This document shows, piece after piece, positions 36,023 to 44,739 of a stretch of 60,563 nucleotides of DNA. The stretch is from a bacterium (lineage in GTDB: Bacteria; Actinomycetota; Acidimicrobiia; Acidimicrobiales; CATQHL01): contig JAPOVS010000055.1 in assembly GCA_026708055.1 (NCBI GenBank), forward strand, positions 1-60,563, written 5' to 3'. The notes beneath the pieces were generated by a model. That model saw only the letters and a program-made list of their open reading frames with translations, was not told where the DNA came from and did no database searches. A program made the position numbers and the translations under genes. Position 1 is the first letter of the stretch; each line of letters starts with the position of its first letter.

Positions 36023-37272
36023 TCGAACCGCTGCGGCGGAGGTTCCCCTCGGCTCTGGGGGTTCTCGCGCTGTCGGCGCTGGTGGCCGCAGCCTGCACCA
36101 CCGGCAGCGAACCGGATCAGCCCACCACCGGCTCGACGCAGCCTGCGCCGCTCGACGGGCCCCCGGCCGGCCCGGCCGCGACGGCGGCTTCCCAGGGCAT
36201 CTTTGAGGACTCGGTCCTCTTCGGCCAGTCGGCCGCTTTCAGCGGTCCCGCCCAGGAGCTCGGTCTGAACATGCGCCTCGGCATCGAGGCCGCCTTCGCC
36301 GAGGCCAACCGGAACGGCGGGGTCCATGGCAGGCGCCTGGATCTCGCCTCCCTGGACGACGCCTACGAGCCGGAGGCGGCGGTCACCAACACGCAGCAGC
36401 TCATCGAGTCCGACGGCGTGTTCGCGCTGATCGGCGAGGTCGGCACACCCACGTCACGTTCGGCCACCCCGGTCGCCGCCGCCGCGCAGGTCCCGTTCAT
36501 CGCCCCGTTCACGGGGGCGGAGTTCCTGCGCGACGACGACTGGCGCAACATCATCAACCTGCGCGCCTCCTACTACCAGGAGACCGAGGAGATCGTCGCC
36601 AGGCTGATCGCCGACCAAGGCGTCGACCGCATCGCGGTCATGTTCCAGGACGACTCCTTCGGCCGCGCCGGCTACCGCGGCGTGCTGCAGGCCCTCGACC
36701 GGCGGGACATGGAACCGGTCGCCATCGGTCTGTACCCCCGCAACACGACGGCGGTGCGCACCGCCCTGTTGGACCTCCAGTTGGGCGATCCCGACGCTGT
36801 CGTCCTAGTGGGCGCCTACGAGCCAGTCGCCGCGCTGATCGCCTGGGCGCGCTACCTCGGCGAGGACTGGACGTTCGTCACGATCTCCTTCGTGGGCGCC
36901 AACGCCCTGGCCGAGGAGCTGGGCCCCTTCGGCGACGGCGTGTTCGTGACCCAGGTCGTGCCCTTCCCCGATGACGACTCGCTGCCGGTCGTGGCCGCCT
37001 ACCGCGCCGCCCTGGAGGCGCACGATCCCGACGCCGCGCCGGGGTTCGTCTCGCTGGAGGGCTACTTGGCGGGCCGCATGGCGATCGTCGGACTCGAGCG
37101 CTGCGGGCGCGACCTGAGCCGGACCTGCTTCCTCAAGGAGATCCTGCGGGGCGAGCCGGTGGACATCGACGGTTTCGAGCTCGTTTTCGGCGGCAACGAC
37201 AACCAGGGCTCCGACGCCGTGTTCCTCACCATGATCCGCGACGGCCGCTACGTCGCCACCGGCTCGATGTGA
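36019..37272 (+). CDS. Periplasmic/extracytoplasmic ligand-binding lipoprotein (LivK-like ABC substrate-binding fold)
   Basis: The 417-aa protein starts with a signal sequence and a lipobox (ALVAAAC, Cys at about residue 29), then a Thr/Pro/Ala-rich tether. A type I periplasmic binding domain follows (VLFGQSAAFSGPAQELG, RLDLASLDDAYEPEAAV, ALIGEVGTPTSRS, FVTISFVGANALAEEL). These proteins bind amino acids, amides or small aromatics. No permease or ATPase genes follow; instead it is locked (ATGA overlap) to the switch kinase and sits just before a sensor kinase. It probably acts as a ligand sensor, as TorT does for TorS. Confidence 0.9.
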   Translation: MIEPLRRRFPSALGVLALSALVAAACTTGSEPDQPTTGSTQPAPLDGPPAGPAATAASQGIFEDSVLFGQSAAFSGPAQELGLNMRLGIEAAFAEANRNGGVHGRRLDLASLDDAYEPEAAVTNTQQLIESDGVFALIGEVGTPTSRSATPVAAAAQVPFIAPFTGAEFLRDDDWRNIINLRASYYQETEEIVARLIADQGVDRIAVMFQDDSFGRAGYRGVLQALDRRDMEPVAIGLYPRNTTAVRTALLDLQLGDPDAVVLVGAYEPVAALIAWARYLGEDWTFVTISFVGANALAEELGPFGDGVFVTQVVPFPDDDSLPVVAAYRAALEAHDPDAAPGFVSLEGYLAGRMAIVGLERCGRDLSRTCFLKEILRGEPVDIDGFELVFGGNDNQGSDAVFLTMIRDGRYVATGSM

Positions 37273-37336
37273 GGACGGTCGGTGACGTGAGCGCCCCCGA
37301 GCAGCGGGCGGTCCCGGCCTCCGGGGAGGTCCACGC

Positions 37337-39523
37337 ATGCTGAGAGACCGGCTGCGCGTCCTGGTGGACTTCGCCCTGCGGATCTCGACGCAGATGTACG
37401 TGGCGATCGGCGTCCTCGTCTCCCTGACCGTCGCCGCCATCGCCGTGAGTTGGCTGTCGTTCAACAGCATCGAGGGCACCCAGGACCGCGTCAACACCGA
37501 GAGCCTGCCGCGGATCGTCACCGCCTTCCGGGTCACCGAGCTGAGCGGCCGGCTGGTCGCCGCAGCCCCGCGCCTGACCGTGGCGGCCACACCCGAGGAG
37601 CTCGGCGCGGTCTCGGCGGAGATCGTGGAGACCCAGGAGGAGTTCCGCAGGGAGTTGGAGCTCCTCGAGCAGCAGGACATCGATGCGGCGCTGTTCGTGG
37701 CGATTCGCTCGCGCGCCCGGCAGCTCGAGTCCAACATCGCCCAGATCGAGGCCGAGATGCCGACGTCGTTCGCGCTCGCCGTCGAGATCGAGGCCCTGCG
37801 CGTGCAATTGGCCGAGATCAGCCGGAAGCTGGACGACATCCTGCTGCCGGCACTCGACGAGCAGCTCTTCTACCAGATGACCGGCTACCGGCAGATCGGC
37901 GAGCCCCCCGCGCCGCGCGAGCGGCACTTCACCGAGGCGGAGGTCATCCGCTACCGCCACCTGCTGGCCCTGCAGACCGACACGGCCATCGCCACCCAGC
38001 TGCTCTCCAGCGCTTTCAGCGTCTCCAACGCGGCCCTCATCGAGCCCCTGCAGGAGAGCTTCGAGTCGGTGACCGACCGCATCGAGATCAGCGCAACCGC
38101 CATCGGTCTGATCGCCCAGCGCGGCTACCTGGTGTCGGTCCTGACCGACCTGTTCGCGTTGGGCGTCGGCGCCGACAGCGGCTTCGCCCTGATCACGGCG
38201 CAGCTGGAGCTCGGCGAGCGCCAGCGCGAGCTGCTGGCCCAGAACCGCGTCCAGGCCGCCGAGTTGGCGACCGGGGTGCAGGAGTTGATCAGCAACGCCC
38301 GCAGCGACGCCGACGACGCCACCACGGCCTCCGCCGACGCCATCGGGACCTCGCGCGTCCTGCTGCTGGTGATCGCCGGCGTCAGCGTGGTCGTGGGGCT
38401 CGCGATCATCCTGGGATTCGTCAGCCGCCTGCTGCTGCGACGGCTCAACCAGCTCTCGAACCGCATGCGCCGCATGGCCGACGGGGACCTCGAGGACGAG
38501 GTCGTCATCAGCGGCCGCGACGAGGTGTCGGAGATGGCCCACGCCTTGGAGATCTTCCGCCGCCACGCCCTGGAGGTCCAGCGCCTCAACCTGGTCGAGA
38601 AGCTGGCCGAGGAGCTCGGCGAGAAGAACAGCGAGCTGGAGCAGGTCCTGGAGGAGCTGCACAGGGCCCAGGATCAGATCGTCATGCGGGAGAAGCTGGC
38701 CGCGCTGGGCGAGGTGACCGCCGGGGTGGCCCATGAGATCCGCAATCCCCTCAACTTCGTGAAGAACTTCTCCGAGGTCTCCGCCGAACTGGTCGAGGAG
38801 CTCCAGGAGGTGCTGGAGGAGGCCGGGGACACCCTCACCGACGAGCAGCGGGAACTCATCGCTGACATCGCCGCCGACATCACCGAGAACCTCGAGCGCA
38901 TCGGCTCGCACGGCGCCCGCGCCAACACCATCGTGCACGACATGCTGATGATGAGCCGTGAGACCGGCGAGTGGCGGCGCGCCGACATCAACGGGCTCAT
39001 CGAGGAGCACGCCAGGCTGGCCTTCCACAGCGCCCGCGCCGTCGATCCGGACTTCCAGCTGAACCTGGAGTTCGACCTGGATCCCGAGGTGGGCGAGCTC
39101 GAGGTGCTGCCCCAGGACCTCGGCAGGGTGTTCATCAACATGGTGGGCAACAGCTGCCACGCCACCGACCAGAAGCGCAAGAGGCTGGTGGAGGCGGGCG
39201 AGGGTTCCTCCTACATGCCCACGGTCCGCACCAGCAGCCGCCGGACCCCCGACGGCGTCGAGATCAGGATCCGCGACAACGGCGACGGCATCCCCGCCGA
39301 CGTGGTGGACAAGATCTTCAACCCGTTCTTCACCACGAAGCCCACCGATCAGGGGACGGGCCTGGGCCTGGCGATCACCAACGACATCGTCCGCGAGCAC
39401 GGGGGCAGCATCGGCGTGGACACCGCCCCCGGCGAGTACACCGAGATGACCATCTCGCTGCCCGCGCAACGGACGGAGGCCGCAGCGGAGGATCCGGCGG
39501 AGGCCGCCCCCGCCGAGGAGTGA
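37337..39523 (+). CDS. Membrane sensor histidine kinase with large extracytoplasmic helical domain
   Basis: In this 728-aa kinase, the first transmembrane helix (about residues 18-40) and the second (about 339-363, VLLLVIAGVSVVVGLAIILG) enclose a roughly 300-residue helical sensor region like those that read out periplasmic binding proteins. A HAMP domain follows (RRMADGDLEDEVVISGRDEV), then a coiled coil and the H box AGVAHEIRNPLNFV with H466. The ATPase part has IRDNGDGIPADVVDKIFNPF and GTGLGLAITNDIV. The C-terminal tail is Ala/Glu-rich. It is the natural kinase for the response regulator-phosphatase in the same operon. Confidence 0.92.
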   Translation: MLRDRLRVLVDFALRISTQMYVAIGVLVSLTVAAIAVSWLSFNSIEGTQDRVNTESLPRIVTAFRVTELSGRLVAAAPRLTVAATPEELGAVSAEIVETQEEFRRELELLEQQDIDAALFVAIRSRARQLESNIAQIEAEMPTSFALAVEIEALRVQLAEISRKLDDILLPALDEQLFYQMTGYRQIGEPPAPRERHFTEAEVIRYRHLLALQTDTAIATQLLSSAFSVSNAALIEPLQESFESVTDRIEISATAIGLIAQRGYLVSVLTDLFALGVGADSGFALITAQLELGERQRELLAQNRVQAAELATGVQELISNARSDADDATTASADAIGTSRVLLLVIAGVSVVVGLAIILGFVSRLLLRRLNQLSNRMRRMADGDLEDEVVISGRDEVSEMAHALEIFRRHALEVQRLNLVEKLAEELGEKNSELEQVLEELHRAQDQIVMREKLAALGEVTAGVAHEIRNPLNFVKNFSEVSAELVEELQEVLEEAGDTLTDEQRELIADIAADITENLERIGSHGARANTIVHDMLMMSRETGEWRRADINGLIEEHARLAFHSARAVDPDFQLNLEFDLDPEVGELEVLPQDLGRVFINMVGNSCHATDQKRKRLVEAGEGSSYMPTVRTSSRRTPDGVEIRIRDNGDGIPADVVDKIFNPFFTTKPTDQGTGLGLAITNDIVREHGGSIGVDTAPGEYTEMTISLPAQRTEAAAEDPAEAAPAEE

Positions 39524-39544
39524 CGGCCGCCCGGGGACGGGCCG

Positions 39545-41434
39545 TCAGCCGGCGAGAGGCTCGACGCGCACCGCCGTGGCCTTGAAGCCCGCGGTCCCCG
39601 AGAGAGGATCCCAGTCGTCGGGCACGAGCAGGTTCGTGTCTACTTGGTCGGGGAAGTGGAAGGTCAGGAACGCCAGGCCCTCGACCAGATCGGGGTCGAA
39701 GCGCACCGGGGCCTCCACGGCGCCGCGCCGGGACACCACCCGCACCACCTCGCCCTCGGCGATCCCCAGGCGGCGGGCGTCGGCGGCGCAGAGGTCCAGC
39801 TCCTCCCGGCGGCGCAGCGGCGAGGCGAACGATCCCGACTGGACCCCCGTGTTGAACGAGTCCAGGCGCCGCCCCGTCGTCAGCCGGATGGGGAACGCCT
39901 CGTCGAGGGTGTCCAGCGGCGCCTCCCACTGCACCGGCACGAACGGCACCCGCGGCCCTTCGAGGGGATCGGCCCAGAGCCGCCCGTGCAGGAACTGCGA
40001 CCCCGGGTGCTCCTCGTCGGGGCACGGCCAGCGAATGCCGCCCAGCGCCTCGAGCCGCCGGTAGGTCATCCCGGCGTGGTAGCTCGAGAGCGAGCGCAGC
40101 TCGTCCCAGACCGCCTCCGCGTCGGGCTCGCCCCAGTCGTGGCCCAGCTCGCGGGCCAGGGCGAAGGTGATCGCCAGGTCGTCGCGCGCCTCGCCGGGGG
40201 GCGCCACGGCGGCCCGCACGAGCTGCACGCGCCGCTCGCTGGAGGTCACGGTGCCGGTGGTCTCGGCGAAGCTGGCCGCGGCGGGCAGCACCACGTCGGC
40301 CAGCTGCGCCGTGGCGGTCAGGAAGATGTCCTGCACCACGAGGAACTCCAGGTCGGCGAGCACGCGCCGGGCGTGCGCCACGTCGGCCTCGGAGTCGGCG
40401 GGGTTCTCGCCGACCACGTACAGCGAGCGCAATCGCCGGTCCGCCATGGCCTCGAACATCTCCGAGAGGTGCCAGCCGGGCTGCGGCGGCACCGGGGCGC
40501 CCCAGGCCTCCTCGAAGCGGCGCCGCCCGGCCTCGTCGCTGAGGTCACAGAAGCCGGGCAGGCGGTTCGGCAGCGCACCCATGTCGCCGCCGCCCTGGAC
40601 GTTGTTCTGGCCCCGCAGCGGCGCCAGGCCGGAGCCGTAGCGCCCCACGTGGCCGCACAGCAGCGCCAGATCAATGAGCGCGAACACGTTGTCGGCGGCG
40701 TTGTGGTGCTCGGTGATGCCGAGTGTCCAGCAGAGCTGGGCGCGCTCGGCCGTGGCGTAGAGGTGGGCCAGCTCGACGATCGCCTCGGCGGGCAGGCCCG
40801 TGATCGACGCGGCCCGCTCGGGGGTGTAGGGGGCCACGGTGGCGGCGTAGTCCTCGAAGCCGGTCGTGGCATGGCCGATGAAGTACTCGTTGTGCAGCCC
40901 GGCGGCGATGATCTCGGCGGCCATGGCGTTCGCCAGGGCGATGTCGGACCCCACGTTCACGCCCAGCCACAGGTCGGCGAAGCTCGCCGAGGCGCTGCGC
41001 CGCGGGTCTACGACCACCAGCTTGGCGCCGTTGTTCCGGCCGGCCAGCATGCGGTGGAACATGATCGGGTGGGCAGCGCGGGCATTGGAGCCCCAGAGCA
41101 GGATCAGGTCGGTGTGCTCGAGTTCCTCATACGAGCTCGTCCCTCCCCCGACTCCGAAGACCGTCGTCAGACCGACGACGCTGGGGGCATGTCAAGTGCG
41201 GTTGCAGCTGTCGATGTTGTTCGAGCCGATGACCGTCCGGGCGAAGCGCTGCAGGGCGTAGTTCAGCTCGTTCGTGGCCTTGGAGCAGCTGAACGCGCCG
41301 AAGCTCTGCGCACCGTGGCGGCCGACCGACCGCTGCAGGCCCTCGGCGGCACAGGCGAGAGCCTCCGACCAGCTCGCGGGCCGCAGGTCACCGCCGCGGT
41401 CGCGGATCAGCGGCTCGGTGAGGCGTTCGGGCAT
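39545..41434 (-). CDS. fdhA: Catalytic subunit of formate dehydrogenase, selenocysteine-containing, lacking the N-terminal Fe-S domains
   Basis: Read with the in-frame TGA at 41192-41194 as selenocysteine, the product is 629 aa. ATG 41432-41434 has a GAGGAGG ribosome site and starts MPERLTEPLIRDRG. The block SNNIDSCNRTUHAPSVVGL places the TGA (residue 81) at the Mo/W ligand, next to the invariant His of formate dehydrogenases (E. coli FdhF U140-H141). The substrate Arg region PLRGQNNVQGGGDMGAL and the C-terminal cofactor-binding domain are intact. The usual preceding [4Fe-4S] domain is absent; it lies in the gene at 25875-26789. If TGA were a stop, a 505-aa fragment starting MFHRMLAG would remain without the metal ligand. 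It is divergent from the helicase gene by 56 bases. Confidence 0.9.
41162..41194 (-). promoter_or_regulatory. Selenocysteine UGA codon with bacterial SECIS hairpin
   Basis: The TGA (41192-41194) is followed after 11 bases by a perfect 7-bp stem, CGTCGTC (41174-41180) with GACGACG (41162-41168), closing the 5-base loop GGTCT. The loop begins 18 bases after the TGA. From established knowledge, the E. coli fdhF SECIS has the same apical GGUCU, also 18 bases after its UGA, and SelB recognises the GU in that loop. No selA, selB, selC or selD is in this window. Confidence 0.88.
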
Positions 41435-41490
41435 CGTGAGGCCTCCTCGATCGTCCCGGCGCTCCCCCACAGCCTACGGCCTCACCTGCG

Positions 41491-44400
41491 GTGTCTCAGC
41501 GCGACAGTACGGTTCGTGGTGTGAGCGGTCCGGGCGGCGGCGATCTGTTCATCGTCGACAACAGCATCTCCGGCTGGACGGCGCTGGAGTATCTGCGCCA
41601 ATGGACCGACGTGGCGCGGTCGTTCGACATCGCCACTGGGTTCTTCGAGATCGGGGCGCTGCTGGCGTTGGACGGGAAGTGGCAGCAGCTCGACAAGGTG
41701 CGGATCCTGATGGGCGACGAGGTGTCGCTGCGCACGCGTGACGCGTTCAAGGATGCGCTGCGGCGCCGGGTCGGCCGGCTGGACGACAGCCTGGAGGACG
41801 AGAAGGGTCCGAACCCGCTGCTGGAGGGTGTCGAGGCGATCATCGAGGCGATCGCCGAGGGGCGGATCGAGTGCCGGGTCTACCGCCGGGACAAGTTCCA
41901 CGCCAAGGCCTACATCACGCATGCGCGCTTCGACGTGATCGGGGCGCAGGCGTTGGTCGGTTCCAGCAACCTCACCCCGGCGGGACTGACCCGGAACGTG
42001 GAGTTGAACATCCAGATCCGCAGCGGCCGGGAGGTGTCACAGCTTCAGGACTGGTTCGATGCGCATTGGGCGGAGGCCACCGACGTCAGCGACGACGTGT
42101 TGCGCACCATCGCCCGCCACACCGCGGCGTACTCGCCGTTCGACGTGTACGCCAAGGCTCTGCACGAGTACTTCGGTGGCCGGGAACTCACCGCCGGGGA
42201 GTGGGACGAGTCGCGGTCGCGGATGTTCGGCCAGCTCGACCGGTACCAGAAGGAGGCGTACTGGTCGTTGATGAAGATCGCCCAGAGCCACGGCGGGGCG
42301 TTCCTGTGCGACGGCGTGGGGCTCGGGAAGACGTTCGTGGGGCTGATGCTGATCGAGCGTCTGGTGCTGCACGAGAACCGCCGGGTGGTGCTGTTCGCCC
42401 CGAAGGCGGCGCGGGAGGGCGTCTGGGAGCCGCACCTGCGGGACTGGCTGGGTCACATCGGCGGTGTGGGCGGCAGCGCCGACTTCTCCAACCTCACCGT
42501 CCTCAGTCACACCGACCTGCACCGCGGCGGCGCCTTCCCCGAGCGGTTCGCGCGGATCGCCGAGTTGGCCGACGCCGTCATCGTCGACGAGGCGCATCAC
42601 TTCCGCAACCGCGGCAGCCGCGGTGACGCCCCCGGCCCCGGAGGCCCGGCCGGTCTCGCTGCAAGCGGCGAAGGCCCCGGCGGCCGCGGCGACGACGAGC
42701 GGGACCGACGCTCGCGCTACTGGCGCCTGTTCGACCTGCTCGCCAGCGAGACGCGCCCCAAGTTGGTCTTCCTGCTGACGGCCACGCCCGTGAACAATCG
42801 CTTGGCCGACTTCCGGCACATGGCCGAGCTGTTCACCCGCGGCGACGAGGCCTATTTCGCCCGCCGCCTGGGCGTCAACAACCTGACGGCGCACTTCAAC
42901 AACATGGAGCGCCGCCTGTCGGAGTCGCTGGACGAGGGGCTCACCACCGAGGCGGCCGAGGCGCTGGCCGCAGACGAGGTGTTCTCGTCGCTCGTGGTGC
43001 AGCGCAGCCGCGCCTACGCCCGCGCCAGCCAGACCGCCGAGGGGGGCGCGGACACGGCGTTCCCCGAGCGTAGGCCGCCGCAGGTGGCCGAGTACTCCAT
43101 CCGGGCCTCCTACGGTGAGCTGCTGGACATGTTCAGGGAGGCTTTCGAGAAGAAGGACCCGCTGTTCTCCCTCGCCGTCTACTACCCGCTGGCGCACTAC
43201 ACCGGCCCCGACGGCAGCATCAATCCAATCGAGGAGAACCGCCAGCGCCAAGTGGTGGGCCTCATCCGAACCCTGTTCCTGAAGCGGTTCGAGAGTTCCG
43301 CCTACGCCTTCCAGGCGTCGCTCGACCTGCTGCTGCGCAAGCTGCTGGCGTTCGCGAAGGCCCACAGCGAGACCGACGCCGAGCGGGGCCGCTTCGAGGC
43401 TTGGCTGCGGGCCAACGCCGAGTTGGTCGGCTACCGGCCCGAGCAGCAGCTGCCGCTGGGGGAGATCCTCGACGAGCCCGCCCAGGGCGACGCCGACGAG
43501 GACGCCGAGGAGGACGTCGTGCCCCCCGAGCTGCTGGAGGCGGTCGCACACCTCCCCCGCGGCGACTACGACGTGCCGGCGATCCTCGAGAAGACCTTCG
43601 CCGACCTCGACGGAATCGTGCGGTTCATCGACGTGGTCCGCCGGCTCGAGCCCGCCCGGGACGACAAGCTCCGCAAGCTGGTTCGCCTCCTGCGCACCAA
43701 GGATCTGGCCGCCCGCAAGGTGCTGGTCTTCACCGAGTTCGCCGACACCGCCCGCTACGTCGAATCGCATCTGCGCGACGCCGGCATCGACGGCGTCGCC
43801 CGCATCGACGGCGGTTCGACCGTGAACCGGGCCGAGGTGATCCGGCGGTTCTCTCCCTACTACAACGGCAGCAGTTCGGCTGACCTGGCGGCGCGCGGCG
43901 ACACCGAGATCCGGGTGCTGATCTCGACCGACGTTCTCTCGGAGGGCCTCAACCTGCAGGACGCCACCCGGCTCATCAACTACGACCTGCACTGGAACCC
44001 GGTGCGGTTGATGCAGCGCATCGGACGCGTCGACCGCCGCCTCAACGCTGCCGTCGAGCAGCGCCTCACCGCCGACCATCCCGAAGTCGCCGGCGACCGC
44101 GGCACGACCCGCTACTGGAACTTCCTCCCCCCCGACGACCTCGAGGACATCCTGAAGCTCTACGAGCGAGTCGCCGGCAAGACGCTTCTGATCTCCCGCA
44201 CGCTCGGCATCGAGGGCCGCAAGCTGCTGCGCCCCGACGACGACTACGACCCGCTGCGGGAGTTCAACGCCACCTACGAGGGCGCGAAGACCTCGATCGA
44301 GGAGATGCACCTGGAGTATCAGGCGCTGCTGAGAGCCGACCCGGAGCTGGCGGCGCGCCTCGACGGCTTGCCCGGGGCGGTGTTCTCCGGCCGCCGCCGC

Positions 44401-44739
44401 CCCGCCGCCGGTGCCCGCGGCGTGTTCTTCTGCTACTCCCTGCCCGCCCTCGACGCCGACCGCGGCGCCTTCACCCTCGAGGCCGGACCGACCCGCTGGT
44501 ACCTCTACGACCTCGACAACGACACCGTCATGGAGTCGCCCGCAGACGCCGCCGGCATCGTCGCCGGCATCCGCTCCAAGCCGAACACGCCGCGGCGGTG
44601 CACGATGAGCGCCGCGACCCTCAAGGAGGTTCGCGACATGGTCCTCGGCCACATTCGCAACACCTACCTGAAAATGGTCAACGCGCCCATGGACGCGCCA
44701 GAGCCCAAACTGCTGTGCTGGATGGAGCTTAACCAGTGA
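41491..44739 (+). CDS. SNF2-family helicase with N-terminal phospholipase D-like nuclease domain
   Basis: The protein is up to 1082 aa (GTG 41491; an alternative GTG at 41521). Residues about 20-195 form a PLD-like domain with one HKD-type motif (KFHAKAYITHARF, ALVGSSNLTPAGL). The helicase follows: Walker A CDGVGLGKTFVGL (about 273), VIVDEAHHFRNRG (about 365), FLLTATPVNN, KVLVFTEFADTARYV, STDVLSEGLNLQ and motif VI QRIGRVDRR (about 842). A 35-residue Gly/Pro/Ser/Asp-rich insertion (about 374-408) sits just after the DEAH box. It overlaps the methyltransferase start by 4 bases (GTGA). The pair should act as a restriction or anti-phage system, with this protein translocating and cutting DNA; the role is inferred from domains. 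Confidence 0.9.
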   Translation: MSQRDSTVRGVSGPGGGDLFIVDNSISGWTALEYLRQWTDVARSFDIATGFFEIGALLALDGKWQQLDKVRILMGDEVSLRTRDAFKDALRRRVGRLDDSLEDEKGPNPLLEGVEAIIEAIAEGRIECRVYRRDKFHAKAYITHARFDVIGAQALVGSSNLTPAGLTRNVELNIQIRSGREVSQLQDWFDAHWAEATDVSDDVLRTIARHTAAYSPFDVYAKALHEYFGGRELTAGEWDESRSRMFGQLDRYQKEAYWSLMKIAQSHGGAFLCDGVGLGKTFVGLMLIERLVLHENRRVVLFAPKAAREGVWEPHLRDWLGHIGGVGGSADFSNLTVLSHTDLHRGGAFPERFARIAELADAVIVDEAHHFRNRGSRGDAPGPGGPAGLAASGEGPGGRGDDERDRRSRYWRLFDLLASETRPKLVFLLTATPVNNRLADFRHMAELFTRGDEAYFARRLGVNNLTAHFNNMERRLSESLDEGLTTEAAEALAADEVFSSLVVQRSRAYARASQTAEGGADTAFPERRPPQVAEYSIRASYGELLDMFREAFEKKDPLFSLAVYYPLAHYTGPDGSINPIEENRQRQVVGLIRTLFLKRFESSAYAFQASLDLLLRKLLAFAKAHSETDAERGRFEAWLRANAELVGYRPEQQLPLGEILDEPAQGDADEDAEEDVVPPELLEAVAHLPRGDYDVPAILEKTFADLDGIVRFIDVVRRLEPARDDKLRKLVRLLRTKDLAARKVLVFTEFADTARYVESHLRDAGIDGVARIDGGSTVNRAEVIRRFSPYYNGSSSADLAARGDTEIRVLISTDVLSEGLNLQDATRLINYDLHWNPVRLMQRIGRVDRRLNAAVEQRLTADHPEVAGDRGTTRYWNFLPPDDLEDILKLYERVAGKTLLISRTLGIEGRKLLRPDDDYDPLREFNATYEGAKTSIEEMHLEYQALLRADPELAARLDGLPGAVFSGRRRPAAGARGVFFCYSLPALDADRGAFTLEAGPTRWYLYDLDNDTVMESPADAAGIVAGIRSKPNTPRRCTMSAATLKEVRDMVLGHIRNTYLKMVNAPMDAPEPKLLCWMELNQ

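Noticed and set aside
37226-39469. A 747-aa minus-strand frame over the histidine kinase
   Set aside because: The composition (Leu/Gly/His/Asp repeats) is typical of reverse frames; the plus-strand kinase motifs are complete.
41192-41194. The TGA in the formate dehydrogenase as a sequencing error or pseudogene lesion
   Set aside because: It lies exactly at the metal-ligand codon and is followed by a SECIS hairpin with the known loop and spacing, and the rest of the frame is intact.
42037-44652. An 871-aa open frame antisense to the PLD-helicase
   Set aside because: It is a shadow of strong coding bias on the other strand; it has no domain, and the plus-strand gene has all helicase motifs.
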